A stretch of DNA of 64,000 nt from Bacillota bacterium (GTDB lineage Bacteria > Bacillota > Clostridia > Lachnospirales > Lachnospiraceae). Of this stretch, positions 27,067 to 35,618 are shown piece after piece. Under the pieces are notes generated by a model. It searched no databases and was not told where the DNA came from. It worked only from the letters and a program-made list of their open reading frames with translations. The position numbers and the translations under genes were made by a program. The stretch covers positions 1-64,000 of the forward strand of contig JAMPHT010000001.1 in assembly GCA_023663285.1 (NCBI GenBank), written 5' to 3'. How positions within the stretch are numbered: position 1 is the stretch's first letter; the number at the start of each line of letters is the position of its first letter.

Positions 27067-27984
27067 TCACTGATCATCCAGAAGTCTGTTCAAATCTTCC
27101 ACCGTGGCAACATTCTTCATCGTCACAGCGCTGTTGATCTTCCGCACAAAGCCGCTTAAGGTCTTGCCCGGTCCGATCTCGATAAAGGTGTCCACGCCTG
27201 ATTCTATCATCCGCTCCACGGTCTCGCGCCATCTCACTGTGCCGGATACCTGCTTTGCCAGCAGTTCCCTGACTCTTCCTCCATCCGTCACCGGAGCCGC
27301 CTCCACATTACACAGATAAGGGATCTTCGGGTCGCTCACCGCCACCTGTTTCAGTTCCTCCGCCAGCTTTTCTCCTGCGCCCGTAAGCAGTTCAGAGTGA
27401 AAAGGCCCGCTGACCTTTAAGGGAACACATCTTTTTGCCCCTGCCGCCGTAAGCTTTTCCGACGCCTGCTGTACCGCCTTTTCCTCCCCGGTGATCACGA
27501 TCTGTCCGGGGCAGTTGTCGTTGGCAATGGAGACAATGCCCGGCGTCTCCCGGCAGATCCGCCCGATGGTATCCGCATCCAGTCCCAGCACCGCCGTCAT
27601 TGCGCCGCCTGTGGGATAGGCTTCCTGCATATAAATGCCCCTGCTCCGGATCAGCCGGAACAGATCCTTCAGCTCCATGACGCCCGCCGCAGCCAGCGCC
27701 CCGTATTCGCCAAGGCTCAAGCCTGCGCAGCAGTCCGCCTTTACTCCCTTTTCCTCCAGCACCTTTAAGATAGCTGCCTCGGTAGTCAGCATGGCGATCT
27801 GTGTGTATTCGGTGATGTTCAGCTGCTCGTTCTCCGTAAAGCAAAGCTCCGCCACATTTAGTCCCGTAGCTTCCTGTGCCAGCTCATACACCTTTTTCGC
27901 TGTCGGGAAGGCGTCATAGAAATCCTTTCCCATGCCGGGGTACTGCGCACCCTGACCGGGAAAAACAAATGCCGTCTTACTCAT
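27067..27984 (-). CDS. fabD: Malonyl-CoA:ACP transacylase
   Basis: A 305-residue enzyme that loads malonyl onto ACP. FVFPGQGAQYPGMG is the N-terminal oxyanion signature; the catalytic Ser is in GLSLGEYGA and the His in VSGPFHSELL. Its start overlaps the fabK end by 8 nt, pointing to coupled translation. Confidence 0.95.
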   Translation of the reverse strand: MSKTAFVFPGQGAQYPGMGKDFYDAFPTAKKVYELAQEATGLNVAELCFTENEQLNITEYTQIAMLTTEAAILKVLEEKGVKADCCAGLSLGEYGALAAAGVMELKDLFRLIRSRGIYMQEAYPTGGAMTAVLGLDADTIGRICRETPGIVSIANDNCPGQIVITGEEKAVQQASEKLTAAGAKRCVPLKVSGPFHSELLTGAGEKLAEELKQVAVSDPKIPYLCNVEAAPVTDGGRVRELLAKQVSGTVRWRETVERMIESGVDTFIEIGPGKTLSGFVRKINSAVTMKNVATVEDLNRLLDDQ

Positions 27985-28915
27985 AGCTCTTTCCTTTCCC
28001 CAGCAGTTCCTCCGCCTGCGCCATGATCTCCCGGATCATTTCCCGGCAGGTCTGCTCTCTGTTTACCATGCCTGCGATCTGGCCCGCCATGACGGTCCCG
28101 TTTGTCACGTCGCCCTCCATGACCGCCCTGCGGAGCGCTCCCAGACCCAGCTTTTCCAGTTCCTCAAAGCTTGCGCCTTCCTTCTCCAGACGCAGATATT
28201 CTCTGGTCATATGATTCCGAAGGGAACGCACCGGATGGCCCGTGCTCATCCCGGTGACCTCTGAATCAATGTCTTTGGCCTTGATCAGCTTTTCCTTATA
28301 GTTGGGATGTACAATGGATTCCTTTGCCACCACGAACCGGGTTCCCATCTGGACGCCCTCGGCGCCCAGCATCAGCGCTGCGGCAAGGCCGCGCCCGTCT
28401 CCGATCCCTCCTGCTGCGATCACGGGTATGTTCACTGCATCCACCACCTGAGGCACCAGCGCCATGGTGGTAAGGGAACCGATATGTCCGCCGCTCTCCA
28501 TGCCTTCCGCCACTACCGCGTCCGCGCCTGCCCGCTCCATCATCTTCGCCATGGCGGAGCTTGCCACTACAGGGATCACTCTGATCCCGGCTTCTTTCCA
28601 CATCGCCATATACTTTGCGGGATTTCCGGCGCCGGTAGTCACCACCTTTACGCCCTCCTTCGCAATGATCCCGGCGATTTCATCCGCCTCCGGATTCATC
28701 AGCATAAGGTTCACGCCAAAGGGTCTGTCTGTCTGTTCCTTCGCCTTTCGGATCTCCTCTCTGACAAAAGCTGCAGGCGCTCCGCCGGCGCCAATCAGTC
28801 CCATGCCTCCCGCCTCGGAGACTGCAGACGCCAGCTTATGCTCCGCCACCCAGGCCATACCGCCCTGGATAATGGGATATTCGATTCCAAGAAGCTCTGT
28901 GATCCTCGTTTTCAT
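27977..28915 (-). CDS. fabK: Enoyl-ACP reductase II (FMN, FabK)
   Basis: A 312-residue FMN-dependent TIM-barrel protein of the nitronate monooxygenase/FabK family: PIIQGGMAWVAEHKLASAVS at the N-terminus, EGMESGGHIGSLTT and PVIAAGGIGDGRGLAAAL for FMN phosphate binding. Its place between acpP and fabD identifies it as FabK, the final reductase of elongation, which is naturally insensitive to triclosan in other species. Its ATG overlaps the acpP stop by one base. Confidence 0.94.
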   Translation of the reverse strand: MKTRITELLGIEYPIIQGGMAWVAEHKLASAVSEAGGMGLIGAGGAPAAFVREEIRKAKEQTDRPFGVNLMLMNPEADEIAGIIAKEGVKVVTTGAGNPAKYMAMWKEAGIRVIPVVASSAMAKMMERAGADAVVAEGMESGGHIGSLTTMALVPQVVDAVNIPVIAAGGIGDGRGLAAALMLGAEGVQMGTRFVVAKESIVHPNYKEKLIKAKDIDSEVTGMSTGHPVRSLRNHMTREYLRLEKEGASFEELEKLGLGALRRAVMEGDVTNGTVMAGQIAGMVNREQTCREMIREIMAQAEELLGKGKSYE

Positions 28916-29145
28916 TATGCAACACCCTTATCGCTCAGATACTTCAGTACATCTCCCACAGTAACCAGCTTCTCCAGATCCTCAGAGGGGATCTCAATGT
29001 CGAATTCCTCCTCAAGAGCCATAACCAACTCGAACAGATCCAGGGAATCCGCATTCAGATCATCCTTAAAGCTGGTGCTCTCCGTGATCTCAACACCATC
29101 CGCATTCAGCTTTTCCTCGATTACTTCCTTTACCTTTTCAAACAT
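28915..29145 (-). CDS. acpP: Acyl carrier protein
   Basis: A 76-residue acidic four-helix protein. Ser34 in [10 protein letters not shown] is the phosphopantetheine attachment site. It is the first gene of the fatty acid operon and starts close to 100 nt after the predicted transcription start; AAGAGGAG precedes the ATG. The region between contains the FabT-like boxes. Confidence 0.97.
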   Translation of the reverse strand: MFEKVKEVIEEKLNADGVEITESTSFKDDLNADSLDLFELVMALEEEFDIEIPSEDLEKLVTVGDVLKYLSDKGVA

Positions 29146-29176
29146 ATTTTTCTCCTCTTTCCTTTCATAGTTTTGT

Positions 29177-29237
29177 TTACTACATCAAATAGTTTGATTG
29201 TCTATTTATTTGATAATCAAGTTATTTGACTTTCAAA
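29177..29237. promoter_or_regulatory. Four FabT-like boxes in 16-bp phase
   Basis: Boxes of the form TTTGA-n3-TCAAA begin at 29177 (only the right half is intact, TTACT-ACA-TCAAA), 29193 (left half intact, TTTGA-TTG-TCTAT), 29209 (TTTGA-TAA-TCAAG) and 29225 (perfect, TTTGA-CTT-TCAAA). Every start is exactly 16 bp from the next. All lie downstream of the predicted start of transcription (near 29243), so bound repressor would block elongation or clearance. The match to known FabT sites is from memory of the consensus. Confidence 0.75.
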
Positions 29238-29249
29238 CTATTTATATGG

Positions 29250-29278
29250 ATAATACTACCGGAAGATTACTTTGTCAA
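29250..29278 (-). promoter_or_regulatory. Promoter of the fatty acid operon
   Basis: Minus strand TTGACA (29273-29278), 17-bp spacer, TATTAT (29250-29255): close to the housekeeping sigma consensus. It overlaps nothing coding and lies between acpP and the terminator of the chemoreceptor gene. Confidence 0.82.
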
Positions 29279-29290
29279 CAACAGAATTGC

Positions 29291-29327
29291 AAAAAAATAC
29301 CACAGCCTTTTGAAAGGCCATGGTATT
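29291..29327 (-). terminator. Rho-independent terminator of the chemoreceptor gene
   Basis: On the minus strand a hairpin AATACC...GGTATT with inner GCCTTT/AAAGGC (29296-29327) is followed by a run of T (29291-29297). It separates the chemoreceptor transcript from the fatty acid promoter immediately downstream. Confidence 0.85.
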
Positions 29328-29361
29328 CTATCGTTCGCCATTTAGGCACACTTCCCTATAC

Positions 29362-31179
29362 TCAGATTTTAAATTTCCTTACGATCTCCTCCAGCTGCAT
29401 AGCGCATTTCGCATTTTCCTCCGCCTTGTCGCCGGTATCGTTTGCATAGCCCACCATATCCGTGGCCTTGTTGGCCACTTCGTTGATGCTGACGGTAGCC
29501 TCGTTTACGGTGGAGTTGATATCCTGTATGGATTTTGTGATGTCTGCGATGCTCTCCTCCAGCTCGGCGATGGAGCTGTTGATGGTCTGCATACTTCCGG
29601 AGAAATCTCTGGCGTCCGAGCTGTACTCCTCACTGACACGGATGAAATTCTCATAATCCCCGATAACAGTCTCTTCCATAAAGGAAATCATCTGGCGCAG
29701 ACAGGTCTCCATGCTCTCCGCCGCGTTCTTGACCCCCGACACGATGCTGGTGATATTGTTTGCCGTCTCCGTGGACTGGGAAGCCAGACTTCCGATCTCG
29801 CCTGCCACCACTGCGAAGCCTCTTCCCGCTTCGCCGGCTCTGGCCGCTTCGATGGAGGCATTCAGGGAAAGCAGCTCCGTCTGGCTGGCAATGGAGGTAA
29901 TGGCCTCTGTCAGCGCGTTGATCTGTTCGATATCCTTTGCCTTCTCAATGGCAATATCGGACTCCTGCTTTACCTTTGAATATATCTCCCTGGTCTTGTC
30001 GTTTGCGTCCTGGGTGCTGGCTTTCAGCTTCTCCGCCTTTGTGATGATCCCCTCTGCATTCTCCTCGCCTTCCTTGGTCAGATTGCCGATCTTCCTTGCA
30101 TTTTCGTTGATATTGGACATCCTCTCATCGATCAGCTGGGTGGTGGCGGAGGTCTCCTCCATGCTGGCCGCCAGCTGCTGGCTGGTAGCGGAGTTGTCAC
30201 AGGAATTGCTGTTCAGCTTTTCCACGATCTCCTTCAGGCCGCTGGCGTTTTCCGACAGCTTTGTGCCCGTTGCGATCAGCTTATTTACCATACTCACCAG
30301 ATTCGCCCGCATTGCCTCCAGGGAGGCGCTCATGACCGCCGTCTCGCCTTTGCCCTTGGAAAGCAGCCTGCTGGCCCTGTTCTCCGTAAAGTCAAATTCC
30401 GCATTCTGATCCACCACCCCTGTCAGCAGCTTGATGGGCTTCGCAATGCTTCTGGAGACCAGAGCACCGCCCACAGCTATCACCACCAGAATGATAGTGG
30501 ACACTATTGAACACCGAAATATAAAATCATTGACGGCATCAAAGGCGTCGTCTCTGTCCGCCGACAGCACCAGAATCGCCTTGCCGTTCCGCATCACATA
30601 GTATCCTGCCAGCTTCTCGGTTCCCTCATCAGTGTATTCCAGCATTCCGGATTCCGGTATAATGCCCTGCTTAAGCTGCTTCACAATGCCGGTAACCAAA
30701 TCATTCTTCACAGGCTGTCCTACCTTTGACGCCGTAGGATGCATCAGCATGATCCCCTCTGCATCCACCACATATATGTAACTGGAAGGCATCCCGTCCA
30801 GCTTCACGCTACCGTACATACTCCGCAGCCCCTCCTCCGCAGGAACCTCATTTCCCGAAGCGTAGGCCGCCGTCTCCAGGTTTACCCCGTAGGCGTCCAC
30901 CATTGTCTGCATATCGCTCAGAACACGCTTTTTCAGCGACGCCTTGGACTGTTCCACAGCCATCAACATCACCAGCGCCACACAGACGATCGCCGTCAGC
31001 ATCATGGCAGTCATCACTCTGGTCTGGATGCCTCGGAACATCCCCACCTTTTTCTTTTCCACCACTTTCTCCAGGAGCTCGTCCGCCTTTTCCTCCAAGG
31101 CGGCTCTGTCAATGTTGAAATTCTGCTCTACCGCGCTTCCCACTCTGCTCAATAACTCATTTTTCTGTTCCTTCGCCAT
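29362..31179 (-). CDS. Methyl-accepting chemotaxis protein with Cache-type sensor
   Basis: A 605-residue transmembrane receptor. A 50-residue cytosolic N-terminus is followed by a membrane span (about 54-74), an extracellular Cache-like sensor (about 75-225; [27 protein letters not shown]), a second span (about 230-250), and the signalling coiled coil whose tip is [20 protein letters not shown]. It would report to CheA/CheW; ligand unknown. No CheR/CheB pentapeptide is seen at the C-terminus. It has its own terminator. Confidence 0.9.
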   Translation of the reverse strand: MAKEQKNELLSRVGSAVEQNFNIDRAALEEKADELLEKVVEKKKVGMFRGIQTRVMTAMMLTAIVCVALVMLMAVEQSKASLKKRVLSDMQTMVDAYGVNLETAAYASGNEVPAEEGLRSMYGSVKLDGMPSSYIYVVDAEGIMLMHPTASKVGQPVKNDLVTGIVKQLKQGIIPESGMLEYTDEGTEKLAGYYVMRNGKAILVLSADRDDAFDAVNDFIFRCSIVSTIILVVIAVGGALVSRSIAKPIKLLTGVVDQNAEFDFTENRASRLLSKGKGETAVMSASLEAMRANLVSMVNKLIATGTKLSENASGLKEIVEKLNSNSCDNSATSQQLAASMEETSATTQLIDERMSNINENARKIGNLTKEGEENAEGIITKAEKLKASTQDANDKTREIYSKVKQESDIAIEKAKDIEQINALTEAITSIASQTELLSLNASIEAARAGEAGRGFAVVAGEIGSLASQSTETANNITSIVSGVKNAAESMETCLRQMISFMEETVIGDYENFIRVSEEYSSDARDFSGSMQTINSSIAELEESIADITKSIQDINSTVNEATVSINEVANKATDMVGYANDTGDKAEENAKCAMQLEEIVRKFKI

Positions 31180-31511
31180 ATTGCCCCTCCTGTAAAAAAG
31201 TGGACGTTGTCCGCATTTTCATACGGAGATCCCATCGGAATCTCCTATTTAATAAACATTTAATAAACAAAACAATAAGATCCGCGCTTTGCGAAAATTA
31301 TATTGCCATATACTAAAGTGACAGAAACATTATACAATATTTCCGCAGACGTTTCACTATTTTTTTGAAAAATTTTTAAAAAATTGTACCAGCGCGATTC
31401 TTTTGACTTGTAAATTCTGCCATTTTATGCAATAATGTACGATAACTCTCAAAAATATCGGTAATACTTATAAGGACAACGCTTTGGGACAGGAAAAATT
31501 TGCGGAAAGGC
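31180..31511. other. Divergent chemoreceptor/EAL intergenic region
   Basis: AT-rich and without genes. Seen: an imperfect palindrome GGAGAT...ATCTCC (31225-31245); a tandem 11-bp repeat TTTAATAAACA (31248-31258 and 31259-31269); and a TATAAT for the minus strand at 31329-31334 with a weak -35. On the plus strand TTGACT near 31404 lacks a clear -10. No c-di-GMP riboswitch fold was recognised. Confidence 0.5.
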
Positions 31512-33215
31512 ATGGTCATTGATATGAACAGGGATATGAATAAGGACATGAGTTTTAAAACGTTATGCGATATTGCAAAATTATTTGCAGCCTGCATGGA
31601 TGATTACCTTTATGTTATCGATTTGACCCAGGACGAGTTTTTCATTACGGAAAACGCTCTGAAGCGTTTTGCGCTGCCGGACAACACCTTCCACGACATC
31701 CGGAAAGGCTTCCTGTCCTTCGTCCATTCCGACGACCTTTCCATGCTGCTGGCGGATCTGGACGAGATCGTGTCCGGTAAAAAGGACGATCACAATCTGA
31801 AGTACCGCTGGATCGGCCTGGACGGGTATCCGGTTTGGATCAACTGCAGAGGACGCCTTCTGCGCACGGCGGGAGTCATCCCCAATTTGCTGGTGGGCTG
31901 CATCAACGAGATCGGGAACAGCCGGATGACGGCGGACAATGTCAGCGGCCTGCTGGGTGAATCCTCTCTGCATGAGCAGATGAAGCAGATGATGCCCTCC
32001 CTGCAGAATGCCATGTTCATGCGGCTGGGTATCGACGATTTCAAGCTGGTCAATGAAAGGCACGGTTCCGACTACGGCGATTATGTGCTGCGGGAGGTGG
32101 CGGACTGCATCCAGCGCACCCTGGGGCCCGGACAGTATGCCTATAGGATCGTCTCAGATGAATTTATGGTATTGGATCTGAACGGCTCCGGCTACAATGA
32201 AATGAAACGCCTTTATCACCGCATCCGCTCCCAGGTGGACGAGCTGGTGGCACGGGAAAGCTACAAGGCCATCTACACGATTTCCGCCGGCCTTGTGTCC
32301 CTGTCAAACCTGGAAAACAAGCAGTACGATTACACCAGCTACAGCGAGACCATGAAGCTTTCCGAGTTCGCCATGTCCGAGGCAAAGGCAAGGGGCCGGA
32401 ACCAGCTTTATTTCTTCCGTCAGGAGGATTACTCCGCTTTCCTGCGCAGGCGATACTTAAACAGCTGTCTGCGCCAGGCCGTGTCTGACAATTTCCAGGG
32501 CTTTGAACTGAATTTCCAGCCTCTGGTGGCAACGGACGGCGAGCTTCTCTACGCGGCGGAAGCGCTTCTTCGCTTCCGCACCCGGACGAACGAGCTGATC
32601 TCACCGGCGGAATTCATTCCCCTTCTGGAGGAAAGCAGCCTGATCATCCCGGTGGGCAGATGGGTCATCCGCAACGCCCTGACCTTCTGCAAAAAAATGC
32701 GTGAAAGACACTCTGAGTTCCGCGTGTCCATCAACCTGTCCTACATCCAGCTTCTGAAAACCTCGCTGTTTGACGATATCAAGGGAGCGCTGGACGAGCT
32801 GCAGCTGCCCCCGGAATGCCTCATTGCGGAGCTGACGGAGAGCGGACATCTGGAGGACAGCGCCGCCGTCAGAAGCGTGTGGTCCAAGCTGAAGGGCATC
32901 GGCGTGGGCATTGCCCTGGACGACTTCGGCAAGGGCTACTCCAACCTGACCAACATCGGGAACCTGCGCCCCAGCATCATCAAGATCGACCGCAGCTTCA
33001 CCCTGAAGGCGCTGGAAAATTCCTATGAATTCGACCTGCTGCTCCACATTATCAAAATGGTACACAGCTTAGGCTTAGGTCTGGTGGTGGAAGGGATCGA
33101 GACCTCGGACGAGCTGGCGCGTATCACCCTGTTAGAGCCCGACTACATCCAGGGCTATTATTACAGTAAACCCTGCACTCAAAAGGAATTTATCAAAAAG
33201 TACAGGGGAAAATAG
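31512..33215 (+). CDS. PAS-GGDEF(degenerate)-EAL c-di-GMP protein
   Basis: About 567 residues, no membrane spans. A PAS-like N-terminal domain (about 20-130) is followed by a GGDEF domain whose active-site motif is RIVSDEF, so diguanylate cyclase activity is unlikely. The EAL domain (about 300-560) keeps AEALLRF, NLSYIQL, AELTESG, DDFGKGYSNL, KIDRSF and EGIET, the residues needed for c-di-GMP phosphodiesterase. The start is uncertain: TTG at 31500, ATG at 31512 or ATG at 31524 are in frame. The initiation context repeats that of adk. Confidence 0.85.
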   Translation: MVIDMNRDMNKDMSFKTLCDIAKLFAACMDDYLYVIDLTQDEFFITENALKRFALPDNTFHDIRKGFLSFVHSDDLSMLLADLDEIVSGKKDDHNLKYRWIGLDGYPVWINCRGRLLRTAGVIPNLLVGCINEIGNSRMTADNVSGLLGESSLHEQMKQMMPSLQNAMFMRLGIDDFKLVNERHGSDYGDYVLREVADCIQRTLGPGQYAYRIVSDEFMVLDLNGSGYNEMKRLYHRIRSQVDELVARESYKAIYTISAGLVSLSNLENKQYDYTSYSETMKLSEFAMSEAKARGRNQLYFFRQEDYSAFLRRRYLNSCLRQAVSDNFQGFELNFQPLVATDGELLYAAEALLRFRTRTNELISPAEFIPLLEESSLIIPVGRWVIRNALTFCKKMRERHSEFRVSINLSYIQLLKTSLFDDIKGALDELQLPPECLIAELTESGHLEDSAAVRSVWSKLKGIGVGIALDDFGKGYSNLTNIGNLRPSIIKIDRSFTLKALENSYEFDLLLHIIKMVHSLGLGLVVEGIETSDELARITLLEPDYIQGYYYSKPCTQKEFIKKYRGK

Positions 33216-33216
33216 C

Positions 33217-35343
33217 TCACAGCATCATTTTTCCCTCTATGCCTTCAAATAAGAGCTGCTTTTCAGTCCCGTCCTTCAGCCTGAGAATGACGGGGCCATA
33301 GCCGCCGCGCCGCTCCGGGTCTGTATAGACCAGCTCCTTTACAGGAAACAGCTCATCCTCCGTAAAGTCCTGATGGCTCTCCTTTGTGAGCACCTGGGAA
33401 ATGAGAATGTAGGGCTCATAGCCGTACTGCTTTTCTTTGTCCGTCTGAGCATAAAGGACAATGGACCTTTCCGAATCCGGGTTGGTGCCGGTACTGCGAA
33501 GCAGCTTCAGCTCCTTCCAGCCGTCGTAATAGATCGTCATGGCCATCTGTTTTTCGCAGCCCTGAGAATCTCTTCCTTTCAAAATGATCGCCCTGCCGTA
33601 GGGGCGCGTCTCTTCGATGACTTCCGTTCCATTATCCGGAAACCCATAGGACCCCAGCGTCAGCTCCACCGGGCATCTGTGCAGCCGCAGCTTATCCGCC
33701 CGCAGCACTCCGCAGGGAACCGCAAAGTCCGCCAGATTGATCGCCTGTATCCAATGACACTCCGTATCCAGACGATAGTCAAAAAACTGCCTGCGGTACA
33801 GCACTCCCTTTTCCTCTCCGTGCCAGAAAGTCACGTTTGCACGGGAGACCTGCCCCGTAGTGCTGTCCAATAAAACGTACTGCTGCGCCTCCACGGGACA
33901 CACCTTTTCTTCCGCTCCTGCGGCGCTGGGAACGGATTCCCTGGGAACGGATTCCCATGGAACGGATTCCCATGGAACGGATTCCCATGGGTACTTTGTA
34001 TTATAGCAAAGCTTGGAGTAATTCCACATACCATGGACATCCCCCACATTTTTAACTACCTTTCCCGTTCTCAATATGGTCTCGCCGCTGGCTTCATGAT
34101 TGGAGAAGCAGAGGGCGGGGCCGTCCAGAGTAGTCACCTTCACCTGATCCTTCTGCAGGCTCTCCCAGCTTCCGTTGTTTTCCTTTGCCGTCCAGAAAGG
34201 ATGCTCCGCAGGCAGATGCAGGCACAGGAACGCCTTGCCCAGCCAGAAGGGTGATTCTGCGCAGGAATACCCCTGCACCAGGGGAGAAAACTGCCCGTAA
34301 AAGCCCAGAGTCGGGATACCCTCCCACAGGAAATCCTCCCTCCCCAGGAACTGCATCAGGGAGCCGGATGAGATCCGCCTTGCCAGTCCGGGGTCCCCCT
34401 TGCTGTTCTTAAGCAGCATATTGCCGTCGAAGGCGCTGGTGGCGGCGTTGCGGTAAATATTGCTTCTGCCCCACATATTGGTCCAGCCGTCCCTGTCGAA
34501 GAAATCCCCATAGGTCTCCATGAGCCTGTTGGAATGCTCTTCAAACTGCTTTGCCAGCCAGGGGGCGTTCTCATAGCCGTACCAGAGATTCCAGATGGGC
34601 GCATACACATTGAAGGCCCAGCAGGAATAATAGTCGAAGGAATGACCGTCCCGATACCAGCCGTCCCCCGCATAATAGTTCAGGATAGCCTGGGCGTGAT
34701 CCAGCATCACGTCCTTTTGAATGGGATACCCCTCCATGTGCAGGAACGCCATGTCCAGCATATTGAACAGCCTCCAGTTCTGGGGCACCGTGTTTTCATG
34801 GGCATAGGACTCCAGGAAGTCCGCTATAATGTCCTTCTCCTCTTTTGTGTAGGTGTCCCATATCTGCGCCCTGCTGACCCAGAGGCAGATGACCAGCGCA
34901 CAGGTCTCCACGGTCTGCTGAAAGGCCCGGAAAGGGTCCGCATGGCCGGTGATGTCCTGCTGATCCTCGTAAGTTCCTATGTAAAGCGCATCTGACTTTG
35001 TACAGCAGCGCAGTACCTGGTTTTTATAGTATTTCGCCATGGAATAACCGCAGATCTCCAGCTCCGGAATATTCTGTATCATAGGCGCGGCGATAAAGAA
35101 GGAACGGGTCAGCCCCTCAAAGACCTCCGCAAGCCGCTGGGTGTGCTGTGCCTCCTCCGGATCCTGAAGATGAGGGTATGTGATCTGAGTCTCCTTCCTC
35201 GGCATCACCACAGGCTTCTCAAAATCCTCAATATGCCGGAAGATCCCCTCCAGCATATATTTTCCCGCTTCCAGCCAGCTCTCTCTTGTCAGCCCGGTAT
35301 AAGGGCTCAGGTCATGATCCAGAGATTTCGGTTCAAATTTCAT
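33217..35343 (-). CDS. DUF2264 family protein
   Basis: A 708-residue cytosolic-looking protein. The first 400 residues are an alpha/alpha-barrel-like region with many Trp and Tyr (GWYRDGHSFDYYSCWAFNVY), the rest is beta-rich, the layout of DUF2264 (COG4289), proteins found among polysaccharide-use genes and probably acting on sugars. Enzyme activity is unproven. Around residues 450-470 a five-residue unit PWESV is repeated by an in-frame 15-bp DNA repeat. It ends 1 nt from the convergent EAL gene. Confidence 0.75.
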   Translation of the reverse strand: MKFEPKSLDHDLSPYTGLTRESWLEAGKYMLEGIFRHIEDFEKPVVMPRKETQITYPHLQDPEEAQHTQRLAEVFEGLTRSFFIAAPMIQNIPELEICGYSMAKYYKNQVLRCCTKSDALYIGTYEDQQDITGHADPFRAFQQTVETCALVICLWVSRAQIWDTYTKEEKDIIADFLESYAHENTVPQNWRLFNMLDMAFLHMEGYPIQKDVMLDHAQAILNYYAGDGWYRDGHSFDYYSCWAFNVYAPIWNLWYGYENAPWLAKQFEEHSNRLMETYGDFFDRDGWTNMWGRSNIYRNAATSAFDGNMLLKNSKGDPGLARRISSGSLMQFLGREDFLWEGIPTLGFYGQFSPLVQGYSCAESPFWLGKAFLCLHLPAEHPFWTAKENNGSWESLQKDQVKVTTLDGPALCFSNHEASGETILRTGKVVKNVGDVHGMWNYSKLCYNTKYPWESVPWESVPWESVPRESVPSAAGAEEKVCPVEAQQYVLLDSTTGQVSRANVTFWHGEEKGVLYRRQFFDYRLDTECHWIQAINLADFAVPCGVLRADKLRLHRCPVELTLGSYGFPDNGTEVIEETRPYGRAIILKGRDSQGCEKQMAMTIYYDGWKELKLLRSTGTNPDSERSIVLYAQTDKEKQYGYEPYILISQVLTKESHQDFTEDELFPVKELVYTDPERRGGYGPVILRLKDGTEKQLLFEGIEGKMML
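33929..33990 (-). repeat. In-frame 15-bp tandem repeat in the DUF2264 gene
   Basis: The unit GGAACGGATTCCCAT recurs about four times without breaking the frame, giving PWESV-PWESV-PWESV-PRESV. The unit itself contains the palindrome GGAATCC-like core. Length changes by slippage would alter the protein by five residues per unit, in a loop between the two domains. Confidence 0.85.
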
Positions 35344-35431
35344 ATATCACATATCCCCTTTCCTACTACAATATCATTCTGTCCGTTGTCCTTCTACTGC
35401 AATATCCTTCTGTCTGCTGCCCTTCCGTCCG

Positions 35432-35586
35432 GGCCGCTCATGGTACATCTGCCTTGTTCGGCAGACGCGACAGACGTTCCGATGAGCCCGTTGCGTGGAC
35501 AGCGTTCGCCAGAGGGCTCTCGCTGTCCCGGTCTCATCTTCACGTCGCTTTAATGCGCTCACAAGACAGATATACCATGAGCGGCC
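35432..35586 (-). ncRNA. Family 2 structured element, copy E2
   Basis: Lies between the ABC exporter gene and the DUF2264 gene. Plus-strand pairing: 26-nt arms 35432-35457/35561-35586 with two mismatches; GCGAC (35467-35471)/GTCGC (35544-35548); GATGAGCCCG (35481-35490)/CGGTCTCATC (35529-35538); GGACAGCG (35497-35504)/CGCTGTCC (35521-35528). Joining sequences equal those in E1. The pair change GCGAT-ATCGC to GCGAC-GTCGC keeps pairing. Confidence 0.7.
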
Positions 35587-35618
35587 GCCACACCGGCAGG
35601 ACTCATAGAAAAGCATTG

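Noticed and set aside
33929..33990. Repeat cluster that might be a CRISPR array
   Set aside because: The units are contiguous 15-mers without spacers and lie in a reading frame.
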